DNA of 64,000 nt from Trifolium pratense (Eukaryota; Streptophyta; Magnoliopsida; Fabales; Fabaceae): the NCBI RefSeq assembly GCF_020283565.1, contig NC_060062.1, positions 58,736,439 to 58,800,438 of the forward strand. Direction: 5' to 3'. The first letter of the stretch is position 1. The number at the start of each line of letters is the position of its first letter. The position numbers and the translations under genes were made by a program. This document shows, one piece after another, positions 10,545 to 20,177 of the stretch. The notes beneath the pieces were generated by a model that did no database searches, was not told the origin of the DNA, and worked only from the letters and a program-made list of their open reading frames with translations.

Positions 10545-12959
10545 TCATGGAGAAGAAGTGCCACCATGTGGCAAGTAGTGTGCATTCCAAGGTAACTTAA
10601 GGGCATTTTTAACAATATGATCATAAACCTGGATTTTAAAACATTGTGGGTCTCCATCATCACACTCCATCTTGGCAAAGACATTGAATGTAACCTGCTG
10701 ATCATCGGTCCTTAGCATGAGTTCGCCCATCTCTACATCGATTAGGGCACGGCTAGTTGCTAAGAAGGGTCTACCAAGGAGTAAAGGCTCCCACTCCCTA
10801 GTTTCTTCTATGTCTAAGACCACAAAATCTGCGGGAAACACAAATCCAGCAACTTTAACCAACACATCATGGAGAATACCTTCCGGATGCACAACCGATC
10901 TATCCGCCAAAGAGAGACTCATCTTTGTCGGCTTTGCTACAGCTCCCGGTATCTTCTTCATCATTGATAACGGCATTAGATTAATGCTAGCACCCAAATC
11001 ACACAAGGCTTTTTCAATAGTGAGCGTTCCAATGGAACATGGAATTGTAAAGCTCCCCGGATCTTTCTTTTTCTGAGGTAGCTTCCGTTGAATGAGGGCG
11101 CTGCACTCTTCCGTCATACTTACCATTTCATCATCTAATGGTTTTCTTTTCTTTGTGAGCAGCTCCTTCAAAAACCTTGCATAACTTGGCATTTGCTCCA
11201 ATGCCTCCACTAATGGTATAGCCATCTCAAGCTTGTTCAACACCTTCATGAACTTCTTGAACTCCTTCTCCCGCTCAAGATTCTTAACTTTCTTTCTCCT
11301 AGGAAAAGGCATCCTAGCATAGGGCGATTCATCAACTCCTTTACCTTTCTCAACCTTCTTACTCTCTTTTTCTTTTATCTCCCTCTGTTTTTCAACTTCT
11401 TCTTTCTCATCCTCACTAATCTCAACTTCCTTAGACATATTTTCCTTTTCTACTTCTCCCTCATATCTCTCATTTTCCACTACAACCTCTTGCTTATTTT
11501 CAACTTCTCCCTCAATGACCTTCTTTTTCAAGGGCTTCTCCACAGCTGGCCTTTCCGGTATCTCTCTACTCCTCAACGTGATTCCATTGCAAGTTTCATT
11601 TTTCGGATTGTCATGAGTGTTTCCACCGAAACCTCCTTGGTTTTGCAACATAGAAAACTGTCTTGACAGCTGACCCATTTGCACCTCAAGATTCTTTATA
11701 GAAGCTTCATGATTCTTGTTAGAGGTTGCTTGACTCGATTTCATCGCTTCAAAGTTGCTTTGGGTCATGAGCATGAACTGATTTAGAGTCTCTTCCATCC
11801 TTGATGGAGGCCTTTGCTGCTGTTGCGGTGCACCTTGACCTTGCATACCGTTCCCCCACCCGGAACCGTTGTTATTATTGTTGTACGGCTTCCGGAAATT
11901 GGCTAAGTAGCGAGCCTCCTCTGAACCCTCCGGGAAGCATCCGCCATTTGGGTGGTCCTGCAAACAAAAATCACAGCGCACATTGTCAATTTTACCTATT
12001 GGAGAAGATTGAACTTGTGGATTGGACAGCAGCTTCATCATTGCTTCCATTTGGCTAGTCATGAGCTTTTGCTGTGCCAATAGTGCTGTTTGAGTATCCA
12101 ATTCTAACACTCCGCCTTTCTCTTTGGCTCCTCTATCATTAGTAGCTCTATACTCGTTTTGAGCCATGCTTTCCACCAATTCTCTTGCTTCAGTTTCGTC
12201 ACGGTTCTTCAACGAACCACCGGCTGATGCGTCAAGTATCATTCGCGTTTGAGCCCTCAAACCTTGGGTAAACATTTGCATCTGATTGTGGCCATCGAAA
12301 CCGTGATTCGGACACCTCTTAAGACAAACTTTAAACCTCTCCCAAGCATCATACAACGTCTCACCATCCGCTTGTTCGAAGTTGCTAATTTCAGCCCTTC
12401 TTTCTAGGAACTTATGAATAGGGAAGTAACGATCTAAGAACTTCCGCTCCAGCTGTCTCCAAGTCTCAATCGTTCCGGCGGGTATCGTGTCTAACCAATC
12501 CTTAGCACGGCCGGTGAGAGAATGCTTGAATAACCTCAGTCTTTTGTCCGATTCGCTCACCCCCGGTGGATCGGTATAGTCGCAGGCTTCATAGAAGTGA
12601 GACAAGTGTAAGTTCGGGCATTGAGCTTCCGATCCTGAATACGGATTTTCCTTTAGGGCAGAAAGGACCGTGTTCTTGATGTCGAATGAGACAGGATTCG
12701 CCGGCTGAAACCCTTGATTTGCCAACGCGTCATTGTCTCTTCTCCCATAATCACCGAGAGTACGCCTTGGCGGTTGAGGAACCGGTGGAACCTGTTCTTC
12801 TTCCATTGTTGCTACAGTCCGTCCTTGACAGTCCGGTGTATCCCTTAGCAAAACTGTTCCCCTTGAGGCTTGAGCTTCCCTCGTTGCCTTTCGAATTGCG
12901 CGAGCTGTCTTTTCAATCTCTGGATCAAATTGCAACTCTTGAGGACCTGTTCTCCGCAT
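10545..12959 (-). CDS. Gag-protease polyprotein of the Athila-like element
   Basis: This 804-residue frame encodes a capsid protein with a C-terminal aspartic protease. A Retrotrans_gag domain covers about residues 140-235, with the motif KDWLDTIPAGTIETW. A Cys/His-rich segment (CDFCLQDHPNGGCF) follows, then an Asn/Gln-rich linker, and then a long Lys/Glu-rich stretch likely to be coiled coil. The protease site near residue 655 reads CDLGASINLMP, where DLGA replaces the usual DTGA or DSGA, as is common in Athila-type elements. The frame is open 29 codons further upstream but without an ATG, so I chose the ATG at 12959, about 110 bases after the primer-binding site. It ends at a stop with no pol frame behind it. 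The frame is intact, which fits a young element. Confidence 0.88.
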   Translation of the reverse strand: MRRTGPQELQFDPEIEKTARAIRKATREAQASRGTVLLRDTPDCQGRTVATMEEEQVPPVPQPPRRTLGDYGRRDNDALANQGFQPANPVSFDIKNTVLSALKENPYSGSEAQCPNLHLSHFYEACDYTDPPGVSESDKRLRLFKHSLTGRAKDWLDTIPAGTIETWRQLERKFLDRYFPIHKFLERRAEISNFEQADGETLYDAWERFKVCLKRCPNHGFDGHNQMQMFTQGLRAQTRMILDASAGGSLKNRDETEARELVESMAQNEYRATNDRGAKEKGGVLELDTQTALLAQQKLMTSQMEAMMKLLSNPQVQSSPIGKIDNVRCDFCLQDHPNGGCFPEGSEEARYLANFRKPYNNNNNGSGWGNGMQGQGAPQQQQRPPSRMEETLNQFMLMTQSNFEAMKSSQATSNKNHEASIKNLEVQMGQLSRQFSMLQNQGGFGGNTHDNPKNETCNGITLRSREIPERPAVEKPLKKKVIEGEVENKQEVVVENERYEGEVEKENMSKEVEISEDEKEEVEKQREIKEKESKKVEKGKGVDESPYARMPFPRRKKVKNLEREKEFKKFMKVLNKLEMAIPLVEALEQMPSYARFLKELLTKKRKPLDDEMVSMTEECSALIQRKLPQKKKDPGSFTIPCSIGTLTIEKALCDLGASINLMPLSMMKKIPGAVAKPTKMSLSLADRSVVHPEGILHDVLVKVAGFVFPADFVVLDIEETREWEPLLLGRPFLATSRALIDVEMGELMLRTDDQQVTFNVFAKMECDDGDPQCFKIQVYDHIVKNALKLPWNAHYLPHGGTSSP

Positions 12960-13071
12960 GCACAATGAAACACACAAGTAGAACGCTCCGGAAGAAGAAA
13001 AAAAAATATAAAACAGAAAATAAGAAAACACAGAAAATATGAACACTATCGCCTTGTCGAATCAATCACAA

Positions 13072-13089
13072 TCCCCGGCAACGGCGCCA
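13072..13089 (-). other. Primer-binding site, tRNA-Asp type
   Basis: On the minus strand this is TGGCGCCGTTGCCGGGGA, an 18-base complement of the plant tRNA-Asp 3' end. This primer is characteristic of Athila-lineage elements. It sits six bases inside the 5' LTR. Confidence 0.92.
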
Positions 13090-13095
13090 AAAACT

Positions 13096-14328
13096 TGATG
13101 GATTATTTCGCAAGTGAACGAATTACCACGTAGTAATAAAAATATCGATCCACAGGGATTGTGTGATTAAACTAGTCGAATAGTGCTCATAGACATTATG
13201 CAAGAAATACACATAAATTGGGGGTATGTTGAGTGATGAATTGTTAGAAAACGTGCTTTGATATAATGGAAAAGCGAGGTAGAATCATCGGAATCGCCTA
13301 GTCTATAGCTAAACCACATACAATCTACTATATCATAGGAATCTACTCAAGTGTTAACAACTAGATCGACAAATTAGTGAATCGCAATCTCTTGTCAAAA
13401 TCCACTCTATTCGTTGTCGATACTCCCCCGATCTCTCGGGCGGAAGCTACCTACAACGAATGATATTAACGCGCGTCAATCGTTCGCTACACTCTATGCC
13501 TCAATCTCTCGACCGGAGACACTCGAGCGCTCAATGCAATTCAGTTCAGAAATTAAATCAATACTCTCGCACGTGACTTAACTCGAAATCATTACAACAC
13601 TAATGAAGGATCATAAAGCATTAAACATCGAATTGCATTAAATCAACACTATGAAAAGAGTAGATTCTTACACATATAGCAGATTACAACTGATCTATCT
13701 ACATTCTAGACTATCCTAGATCCTACCTCCAAGGAAGCTTAGCTCCTCATCGTTCTTCGTTCGCTTCCTCGCTTCATCGCCATGGCTTGTGAATCCATGC
13801 TCTCGATGTGCTTGGAGCTCTCCGCTGGAGTGTGGAATCACGATCTTCAAGTTCCAAGACCAGAATGTAGTCAAATTTCGCAGAATTTTCCAACCAGAAA
13901 ACAGAATTATGCAGAAACTATATATACAGAAGGCAACCACGCCGCGCGCCAGATCTATCACGCCGCGCGTGGTTGCAAGTCCATCAACTACGCCGCGCGT
14001 GGTAACAGAATCACGCGGCGCGTGATCAAGTCAGAGAGCAATCTTCTTCTTCAACAAGGCTTCACGCCGCGCGTGGTAAGGCATCACGCCGCGCGTGATC
14101 AGAGTGAAAATCTTGGCTCCCTGTGAGCTCCATCACGCGGTGCGTGATGGGCTACGCCCCCAGCGTAGTGAAAATCCTCCATTTCCTGCAATTTTTCCTG
14201 TTTTCTTGCAAATCAAGTAATCAAGCTTATGGTTAGATTTCTCTTATATTTATTGTTAAAAACCTACTAAAATGTATCTAATGTTGCTAAAATAGGCATG
14301 GATTAGAGAGTGTGACGATTTGTCATCA
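13096..14328 (-). repeat. 5' LTR of the Athila-like element
   Basis: It reads TGATGACAAATC at its minus-strand start and ends in CATCA next to the primer-binding site. It holds the palindrome array at 13937-14174. Just downstream on the minus strand is a TATA box (CTGTATATATAG, about 13919-13930), placing the array directly upstream of the likely transcription start. The other LTR copy is at 3355-4587. Confidence 0.95.
13937..14174. repeat. GC-rich palindrome array in the 5' LTR
   Basis: About eight copies of a palindrome close to TCACGCCGCGCGTGA are spaced 20-50 bases apart, ending in the degenerate unit TACGCCCCCAGCGTAGT. The surrounding LTR is AT-rich. Each unit contains a CGCG core. The same array is in the other LTR. 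Confidence 0.85.
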
Positions 14329-14333
14329 TCCGT

Positions 14334-15936
14334 GCAGCCTATAGCAGAAAGGCCTAATATGTCCTTTCTTTCCACAATGATGGCATGTCCAATTATAGAA
14401 CCTGGGCATAGGATGTTCCATGGGTTGTTGCGACAATCCTCCTGACACAAAGATTCTGTTGATTGGAGTATGTATGGTGGCATTGTTGAACTTCATCTGA
14501 TGCTTTACACTTTCATGTTCAAACCCAATGGGCTTAGGTTTCCCATAGTTTTGTCTTTGTATTTCTTCAAAGGCATCAGTACCTTTGGTCATCATTTTAG
14601 CCACCTTTGTGACATGATCCAAGTCAGCATTTAACTTGGTCACTTCTTCTCTTTGTTCAGCAATCTTACTTATGAGGTTGGATTTTTCAATCTCCAACTG
14701 ATGAATTTGACTACTCTGATCTTCAACCTTAATGTTGAGATTATCAATGTTTGTGAGTAACTCATTTCTTTCAGCTTGCAGTTTGCCATTGATTTTCTTC
14801 TGTTTCTCCAATGCTTTGCAAACCTCTATGCTTCTGTTATGAAGATCTTTGTAAGTAGCAGCTAGTTCTTCATAGGTTACCTCATCATCACATGATTCTG
14901 AGTCAGATACACAAACTCCTGTTAATGCATTAACAAATTTAGCAGATTCTTCCTCCTCTGAATCTGTATCAGACCATGAAACCACAAGACTTTTCTTTTG
15001 TCTTTTTAGAAAGGTTGGACATTCTGTTCTGATATGGCCAAAACCTTCACATTCATGGCATCTTACTCCTCTTTCATCTTCATTTGTCTTTTTCTGAAAG
15101 TTGGACTGTTTGTTGTTGTTGAATCTACCATTTGGCTTGGGCCTTTGGTCCACTTTCTTCATCAACTTGTTGAACTGTCTCCCAAGCATAGCCATAGACT
15201 CAGCTAAGCTTTCTTCACCTTCATATTCGATTTGTAATTCATCAGCAACATTCTTTGAAGCAAAGGCTAGATTCTTCTCTTTCTTTTCATTCCTCCGGTT
15301 CAAACCAATTTCATAGGTCTGAAGTGATCCTATGAGTTCATCTAAATTTAGACTTGAGAGATCATGAGCCTCCTCAATGGCTGTCACCTTCATATCAAAT
15401 CTTTTAGGCAGTGATCTGAGTATTTTTCCAACTAGCTCCTCATCTGAGATAGGTTTTCCAAGTGCATCATACGAATTTGCAAAGTCAAGCACATTCATTT
15501 GAAAGTCATGAATGGTTTCTTCCTCCTTCATTCTGAGATTCTCAAAATTTGTTTTGAGCATCTGAAGCTTAGATAGCTTAACTTTTGATGTTCCTTCATG
15601 AGCTTTTCTCAGGATTTCCCAGGCATGTTTAGTAGTAATACATCTCTTGACAAGCCTGAACATGTTAGCATCCACACCATTGAAAATTGCATACAAGGCT
15701 TTGGAGTTGCCAAGTGCCAAATCATCCTCTTCTTTTGTCCATTCATCATATGGCTTTTTTACATCAGTTTTATTGCCATCCTTGTCAAGAACCATTGGTG
15801 GTTCCCATCCACGTAACACAGCCTCCCATGTCCTGCTGTCAATTGATTTAATGAAAGCCTCCATACGAGAATTCCAATAGTTCTCAGGACCTGTCAGTAA
15901 AGGGGGTTTAGACACTGACCCTCCTTCTTTATCCAT
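14334..15936 (-). pseudogene. Copia gag, cut off by the nested insertion
   Basis: This is the structural capsid protein of the outer copia element. The N-terminal half fits the UBN2/Retrotran_gag_2 family, which binds and packages element RNA. Two zinc knuckles of the pattern C-X2-C-X4-H-X4-C are visible, one near residues 290-305 (RCHECEGFGHIRTEC) and one at the far C-terminal end just before the insertion. Between them is a Lys/Glu-rich region predicted to form a coiled coil. I chose the ATG at 15936; the frame is open about nine codons further upstream but without an ATG. The frame runs straight into the target duplication TCCGT (14329-14333) and resumes at 3349, so gag-pol was one frame before insertion. 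Confidence 0.92.
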
Positions 15937-15987
15937 TGTACCAGTACTTTCCCTGGAGCTCACCCAAAATAACAGAACAGGGTGCCT

Positions 15988-15999
15988 GCTCTGATACCA
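15988..15999 (-). other. Primer-binding site, tRNA-iMet type (copia)
   Basis: The minus strand reads TGGTATCAGAGC, the complement of the 3' end of plant initiator methionine tRNA including CCA. It lies two bases inside the 5' LTR, where minus-strand cDNA synthesis is primed. Confidence 0.9.
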
Positions 16000-16001
16000 A
16001 T

Positions 16002-17009
16002 TGAAATTCTGGTATCACTAGAATTATGTTGCCTAAGATGTCCCAACAACTACTTTATGAATAATGTTGTTTCTATTGTTGGCACATCGTATATAACATA
16101 TAAAAACTGACAGAAAATAAATAAATGACACAAGTAATTGTTAACCCAGTTCAGCCAACTGCCTACTCTGGGGGATACCAATCCAGGAAGGAAATCCACT
16201 AATAGTTCTAGTTACTAAGACCTCCAGCAAACCCTAGGATTTACGCCTTAAACTAAGACCTCCAGCAAACCCCTGGTTTACGCCTTATAACCTCGACACT
16301 ACTCATGCAACTTCTGCCTAGGAACTCCTAGACATGAGATCCCATCTCACTTCCACTCACACAACACAACCTGTGTTGTTTAAATAATGTTGGGAATAAT
16401 GTGGCGACAACTTACCAAGACAACACTTCACTTTTGCTTAAAAGCTTCAAGTGAATCACACATGGTAAACTCCGTACTTCAAAGCATAGGAGTAACCTTA
16501 AAATAATAAACTCACTTCTTAACTCGTGTTATAGAATCCACAAGCAAGAATTACAATCAAACAATAAAAGACTCAACAAAGACTCAATATGTGTAACTAA
16601 TACTTTTTCAAAATGAGATACTCGTCTTGAACTTGGTCTTCGTATATATAATGATTTAGCATGCTCCTCTTGCTTTAGAATCAATAGGACGCTCCTTGAG
16701 AATCATAAAAGGTGATCTGATACTTTTTCAATCTTCATTAAGGATATATCAAGACTTTCCAAAAGTGTTTAAGGGACTTTAGAAGATAGGATAAGTCATC
16801 CAGCTATTCCATTAAGTTTGTCTTATCCTTAAAGCTCCTGATCAGATCAAATCTTCAATAAGCGTGTTTATCAGTGGATTTCCATATATAGCAGATGCTC
16901 TCTTAAATGCGCGAGATTTCCTTTAGCAAATAGGATGTTGTAACATGTTTTCCAACATCTTGTTAGTATATTTGTTTTAGCAAAATTAAGCCAATTCAAA
17001 TATCCAACA
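16002..17009 (-). repeat. 5' LTR of the copia element
   Basis: This 1008-bp segment starts TGTTGGATATTT and ends AGAATTTCA on the minus strand, the standard TG...CA form. The gag side is followed by AAT and then the primer-binding site. A TATA-like run lies at 16643-16652 (minus strand). No second copy is in the window for comparison, so the outer boundary at 17009 rests on the TG/CA ends and the TGTTGG start alone. Confidence 0.72.
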
Positions 17010-17197
17010 AATATAAAAGAAACAAATGCTTGCTCAAAATTATTAACTCATTTGAATATTCCAAGAAAAAAGTAACAATTTCATCCCATGAACTGAAATT
17101 CATAGATCAATCACCGAAAAGGTCTAACCTTGGCTAACAAAATCAATATTAGGCATGTTTGAAAGAAGAAAAAAAAAATCAGTGAGATGAAAGAAAT

Positions 17198-17234
<37 letters not shown>

Positions 17235-17698
17235 AGAAGAAAGAAAAGAAAAGAACAAATATCTAGCTAAATAGTGAGGAGAAAAGAATCAAAGAAAAGA
17301 GAGAGAAAAGAAAGAAAAAAGCCTAACAGATGGAGGAAGAGAGAAGATAGAGCGGCTGTGCAAGTAGGTTGTGTAATAGGAGTAATGAAATTTCAATTTT
17401 AGGGTTATAACTTTTATTTGGGCTTTTGGGTCAACAAAACTAGGTAAATTAATAGCCCAAAGTATTATAAAAAGACTACTTTTCTTTTTAACCAAATAAA
17501 AAAAATCAAGTATATTTAACATACAATTTTTTTTTTGTAAGATATACAATTATTATTTATTCTTTTAAAACCTATAAACATAATTTATTTGTATATGACA
17601 TTCTTTATATAAAAATTTATTTATTATTATTAGTGGTATATGTCCTTGTTTTATAGAATTTATGGCATTCTTTTTATGAAAATTTCATATTTTTTATA
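17010..17698. other. AT-rich flank of the copia element with a GA microsatellite
   Basis: No gene was seen. A (GA) tract of about 15 repeats spans 17201-17230 inside a longer purine-rich stretch (17163-17350). Confidence 0.7.
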
Positions 17699-18665
17699 CC
17701 TTTTTAAAGACTGAATTATCTGATTCAACCGGTTTAATAACTATATAGTCTTATCATAGAGACCGGTTCATTCCATCGGTTTAATCCGGTTTAATCCGGT
17801 TTGTCATGCGGTTCGACCAGTGACCCAGTGGTTCGACCAGTGTGTAACACCCAAACCCATTATTTAATAAAATTCTACCATGATAAATCTTTTTCAAAAT
17901 ACGCAGCGGAAAATCAAAGTTTATTATTATAAAAGTCATGGTTCGAGCATTACACTCTTCAATCAAAATAATACTAATGTAGTTAATTATTAAAAATGCT
18001 TGTTTATACAAATCTTTGAATCAAACAATATATTTATTGATTATACAAAACAACCTAGACAATAGACTTTATATATACAATATAAAACCCTTTTTCCCTG
18101 TGTCATAATCAGAGCGGAGCTTCACCGATGACTCGACATCGAATACCACAAAACCTGTAAATCTGGACCCCCAACGGTCCAGCACATAACACATAAAAGA
18201 GAGTTAGACAACATACTCAAAATATACAAGTGTAAGTAAATGGTAATTAAACACTTCTTCATAAAAACATGCATAATCATACATTATACATATACATCAC
18301 CATCATTTATGCATATTCATATATCATGCATATTCTTCATTTATCACGTCTAATTAGGAGTTACAACCTAATTGTTCTCACACTTCACTTATAAGCATAC
18401 ATCATTAATCTCATTCAACTATAAGCTACGAAAGGTTATAACCAAATATCAATCATAATTCACAAGATATTGAAGCCAATTACATTTAAAAATCATCGGA
18501 CAATCAACACATACATCAAGTCTAACACACATAGACAATTATCACAAACTCCAAACATATGTGTCACATATCAAATATCAAATAATGTACACATATCCTA
18601 ATGCAATCTAATTCCACAATCTTCATGCTATGTCCCCTAGACATATCTAATGCATGTGGTACCAT

Positions 18666-18990
18666 CGTCTTTATTAGAGTATCTCACCTCTAATATTCGT
18701 CTTTATCGGATAAATATAATCTGATATCCGTCTTTATTGGAATATCCAATATACATCAACAATTCATGAATGCATGTATGTAATTCATGAATTCACACTC
18801 ACACAATTAGCATTTTGCTCGTCATTTATAATGTGGAACACTATCCGACATTTCGTCTTTATTAAGATAACACTATACCTTAATATACGTCTTTATCGAA
18901 TAACATAATTCGATATCCTTCTTTATTAGAATAACATACTCTAATATTCGTCTTTATTAAGTTGATTAACACCTTAATATACTTCTTTCA
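18666..18990. repeat. Array of short hairpins with changing stems
   Basis: Seven units of about 30-34 bases each begin with CGTCTTTAT or a close variant, at 18666, 18698, 18729, 18854, 18888, 18918 and 18949. Each is followed by a stem, a loop and the matching stem. Stem pairs are ATTAGAG/CTCTAAT, ATCGGAT/ATCTGAT, ATTGGA/TCCAAT, ATTAAG/CTTAAT, ATCGAAT/ATTCGAT, ATTAGA/TCTAAT and ATTAAG/CTTAAT. Stem sequences differ between units but remain complementary within each unit. Confidence 0.85.
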
Positions 18991-19176
18991 TATTTAAACA
19001 AACATCATCAACAATCATCAACAACAATTATATTACACAAATATAATCAACAATTCATCACAATACAATTAATCATGGTTATAGACACCTAATTGTATGT
19101 TAGAATACCCTAATCACATGTTACAAGTGCCAAAATGCACTTAAAACAATTATCAAAAAGTTGTTGTCACAGTGTT

Positions 19177-19298
19177 GTTCGCTGAGCGAAGGCTTAGCGA
19201 GCTGTAGCGAACCTGCCCTGTTCGCTGAGCGAAGGCCTAGCGAGCCGTAGCGAACCTGCCCTGTTCGCTGAGCGAAGGCCTAGCGAGCCGTAGCGAAC
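19177..19298. repeat. 43-bp tandem repeat, three copies, with internal palindrome
   Basis: Units start at 19177, 19220 and 19263. Each contains the palindrome TTCGCTGAGCGAA and a second arm TAGCGAAC, so it could form a larger hairpin. A degenerate copy (GGCGAGCTGTGGCGAGCCGT) follows up to about 19347. Confidence 0.9.
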
Positions 19299-20177
19299 CA
19301 CACCAGTGGAGCTCATGCTCGTGGCGAGCTGTGGCGAGCCGTAGCGAATGGCTCCTGCCAGAAATGCTCAAAACATGCGATTTCCACCCAAATTCACCCA
19401 AAAATCCCATTTTTCATGTTATAAACCCCAAATGAGTTTGTATTCAAGTGCAACAAACATATCTAAACACAAAAGGACGGTTCATTTCACCGATCTACTA
19501 TTTTTACTACGAAAAAGTAAGGATTTAACACTTTTACTCAAAACTCTCAAGAACACAAAGTTCTTGAGTTTAATCATTCATAAACTTCGTTTTTAACCAT
19601 TAAATTCGTTCATACATCATGATAAGAGCATATTAAACATGTTATGAACCTTAGAATCGATTTCCATTAAGAAAATCCATTCACAACTAAAACGAAAATG
19701 CGGTGGAGGAAGTTCGGGTGAGGAGAAATCGACATTCTCCCCTTCCTCGTATCACCCACGAATATGAAATCTACTCTCTTACCTTAGACCGACGAAAGCT
19801 CAACGATTGCTCTTGATCTCTCTTGCTCAAGCTTGCCCTAGCTCTCCTCTTCTCTTCCTTCTCTCTAGAATCTCACAAGAACATGAGAAATGAAATGTTT
19901 CTCTCTCCCTTTAGGCCATATGGGCGCCCCCTCACAAGTCCACAAGGCCCATTGGGCCTCAAGCCCAATAGCTTGGCCCAACTCGCGTTAACTCTCACTA
20001 ACTCACGCGTTAACTAAAACTCTCGATAAATAACTTAAAGTTACTATCTTACTTAAAAACCACGTCACCAAATAATTAAACACTTAAATAGTGAATAATA
20101 AATTTGGGTCGTTACACAGTGAACCAGTAACCCAGTGCCCTCGCCGGTTCGATGACCGGTCCGGTTTTTAAAACACT

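Larger units (their letters stand above)
3355..14328 (-). mobile_element. Athila-like Ty3/gypsy element without polymerase
   Basis: This is a complete element of 10,974 bp with two 1233-bp LTRs and the 5-bp target duplication TCCGT at 3350-3354 and 14329-14333. The primer-binding site matches tRNA-Asp, as in the Athila lineage. The internal region codes for gag-protease (10545-12959) and one further protein (8337-9857). No reverse transcriptase, RNase H or integrase motif was found in any frame, so the element must move with proteins supplied in trans. A smaller element (5546-7875) is nested in its 3' non-coding part. By eye the LTRs differ at 5 positions of 1233, so the insertion is recent, roughly a few hundred thousand years at commonly used plant rates. 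Confidence 0.93.
1..17009 (-). mobile_element. SIRE-like Ty1/copia LTR retrotransposon, 3' LTR outside window
   Basis: On the minus strand the order is 5' LTR (16002-17009), a tRNA-iMet primer-binding site, gag, protease, integrase, reverse transcriptase and RNase H. Integrase before reverse transcriptase is the copia order. The gag style, with a long coiled-coil C-terminal part and two zinc knuckles, suggests the SIRE/Maximus lineage (inference). The element is cut by a younger Athila-like insertion at 3355-14328 whose target duplication TCCGT falls inside the gag-pol frame. Positions 1-181, after the pol stop, are 3' non-coding DNA with no gene seen. The polypurine tract and 3' LTR must lie before position 1, so target duplication and LTR age cannot be read. 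Two frameshifts in pol plus the insertion make this copy inactive. Confidence 0.9.
17843..20116 (-). mobile_element. Solo LTR of a Ty3/gypsy element
   Basis: This 2274-bp sequence has ends TGTAAC/GTTACA and a 5-bp target duplication CAGTG (17838-17842 and 20117-20121). It has no primer-binding site or coding region, so it is a solo LTR left by recombination between two LTRs. It shares recognisable blocks with the LTR pieces of the 58443-64000 array, for example ACCCCCAACGGTCCA and AAGTGTAAGTAAA. From that comparison its orientation is minus, and the element was gypsy, probably a Tekay-type chromovirus (inference). It carries two internal repeat arrays, listed separately. No coding capacity of note was seen. 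Confidence 0.88.

Noticed and set aside
15101..15880. Plus-strand frames of about 70 codons within copia gag
   Set aside because: They are reverse-strand shadows of the gag frame and have no domain of their own.
18666..18990. Simple microsatellite explanation for the CGTCTTTAT repeats
   Set aside because: The variable parts differ in sequence yet stay complementary within units, which a simple repeat does not explain.
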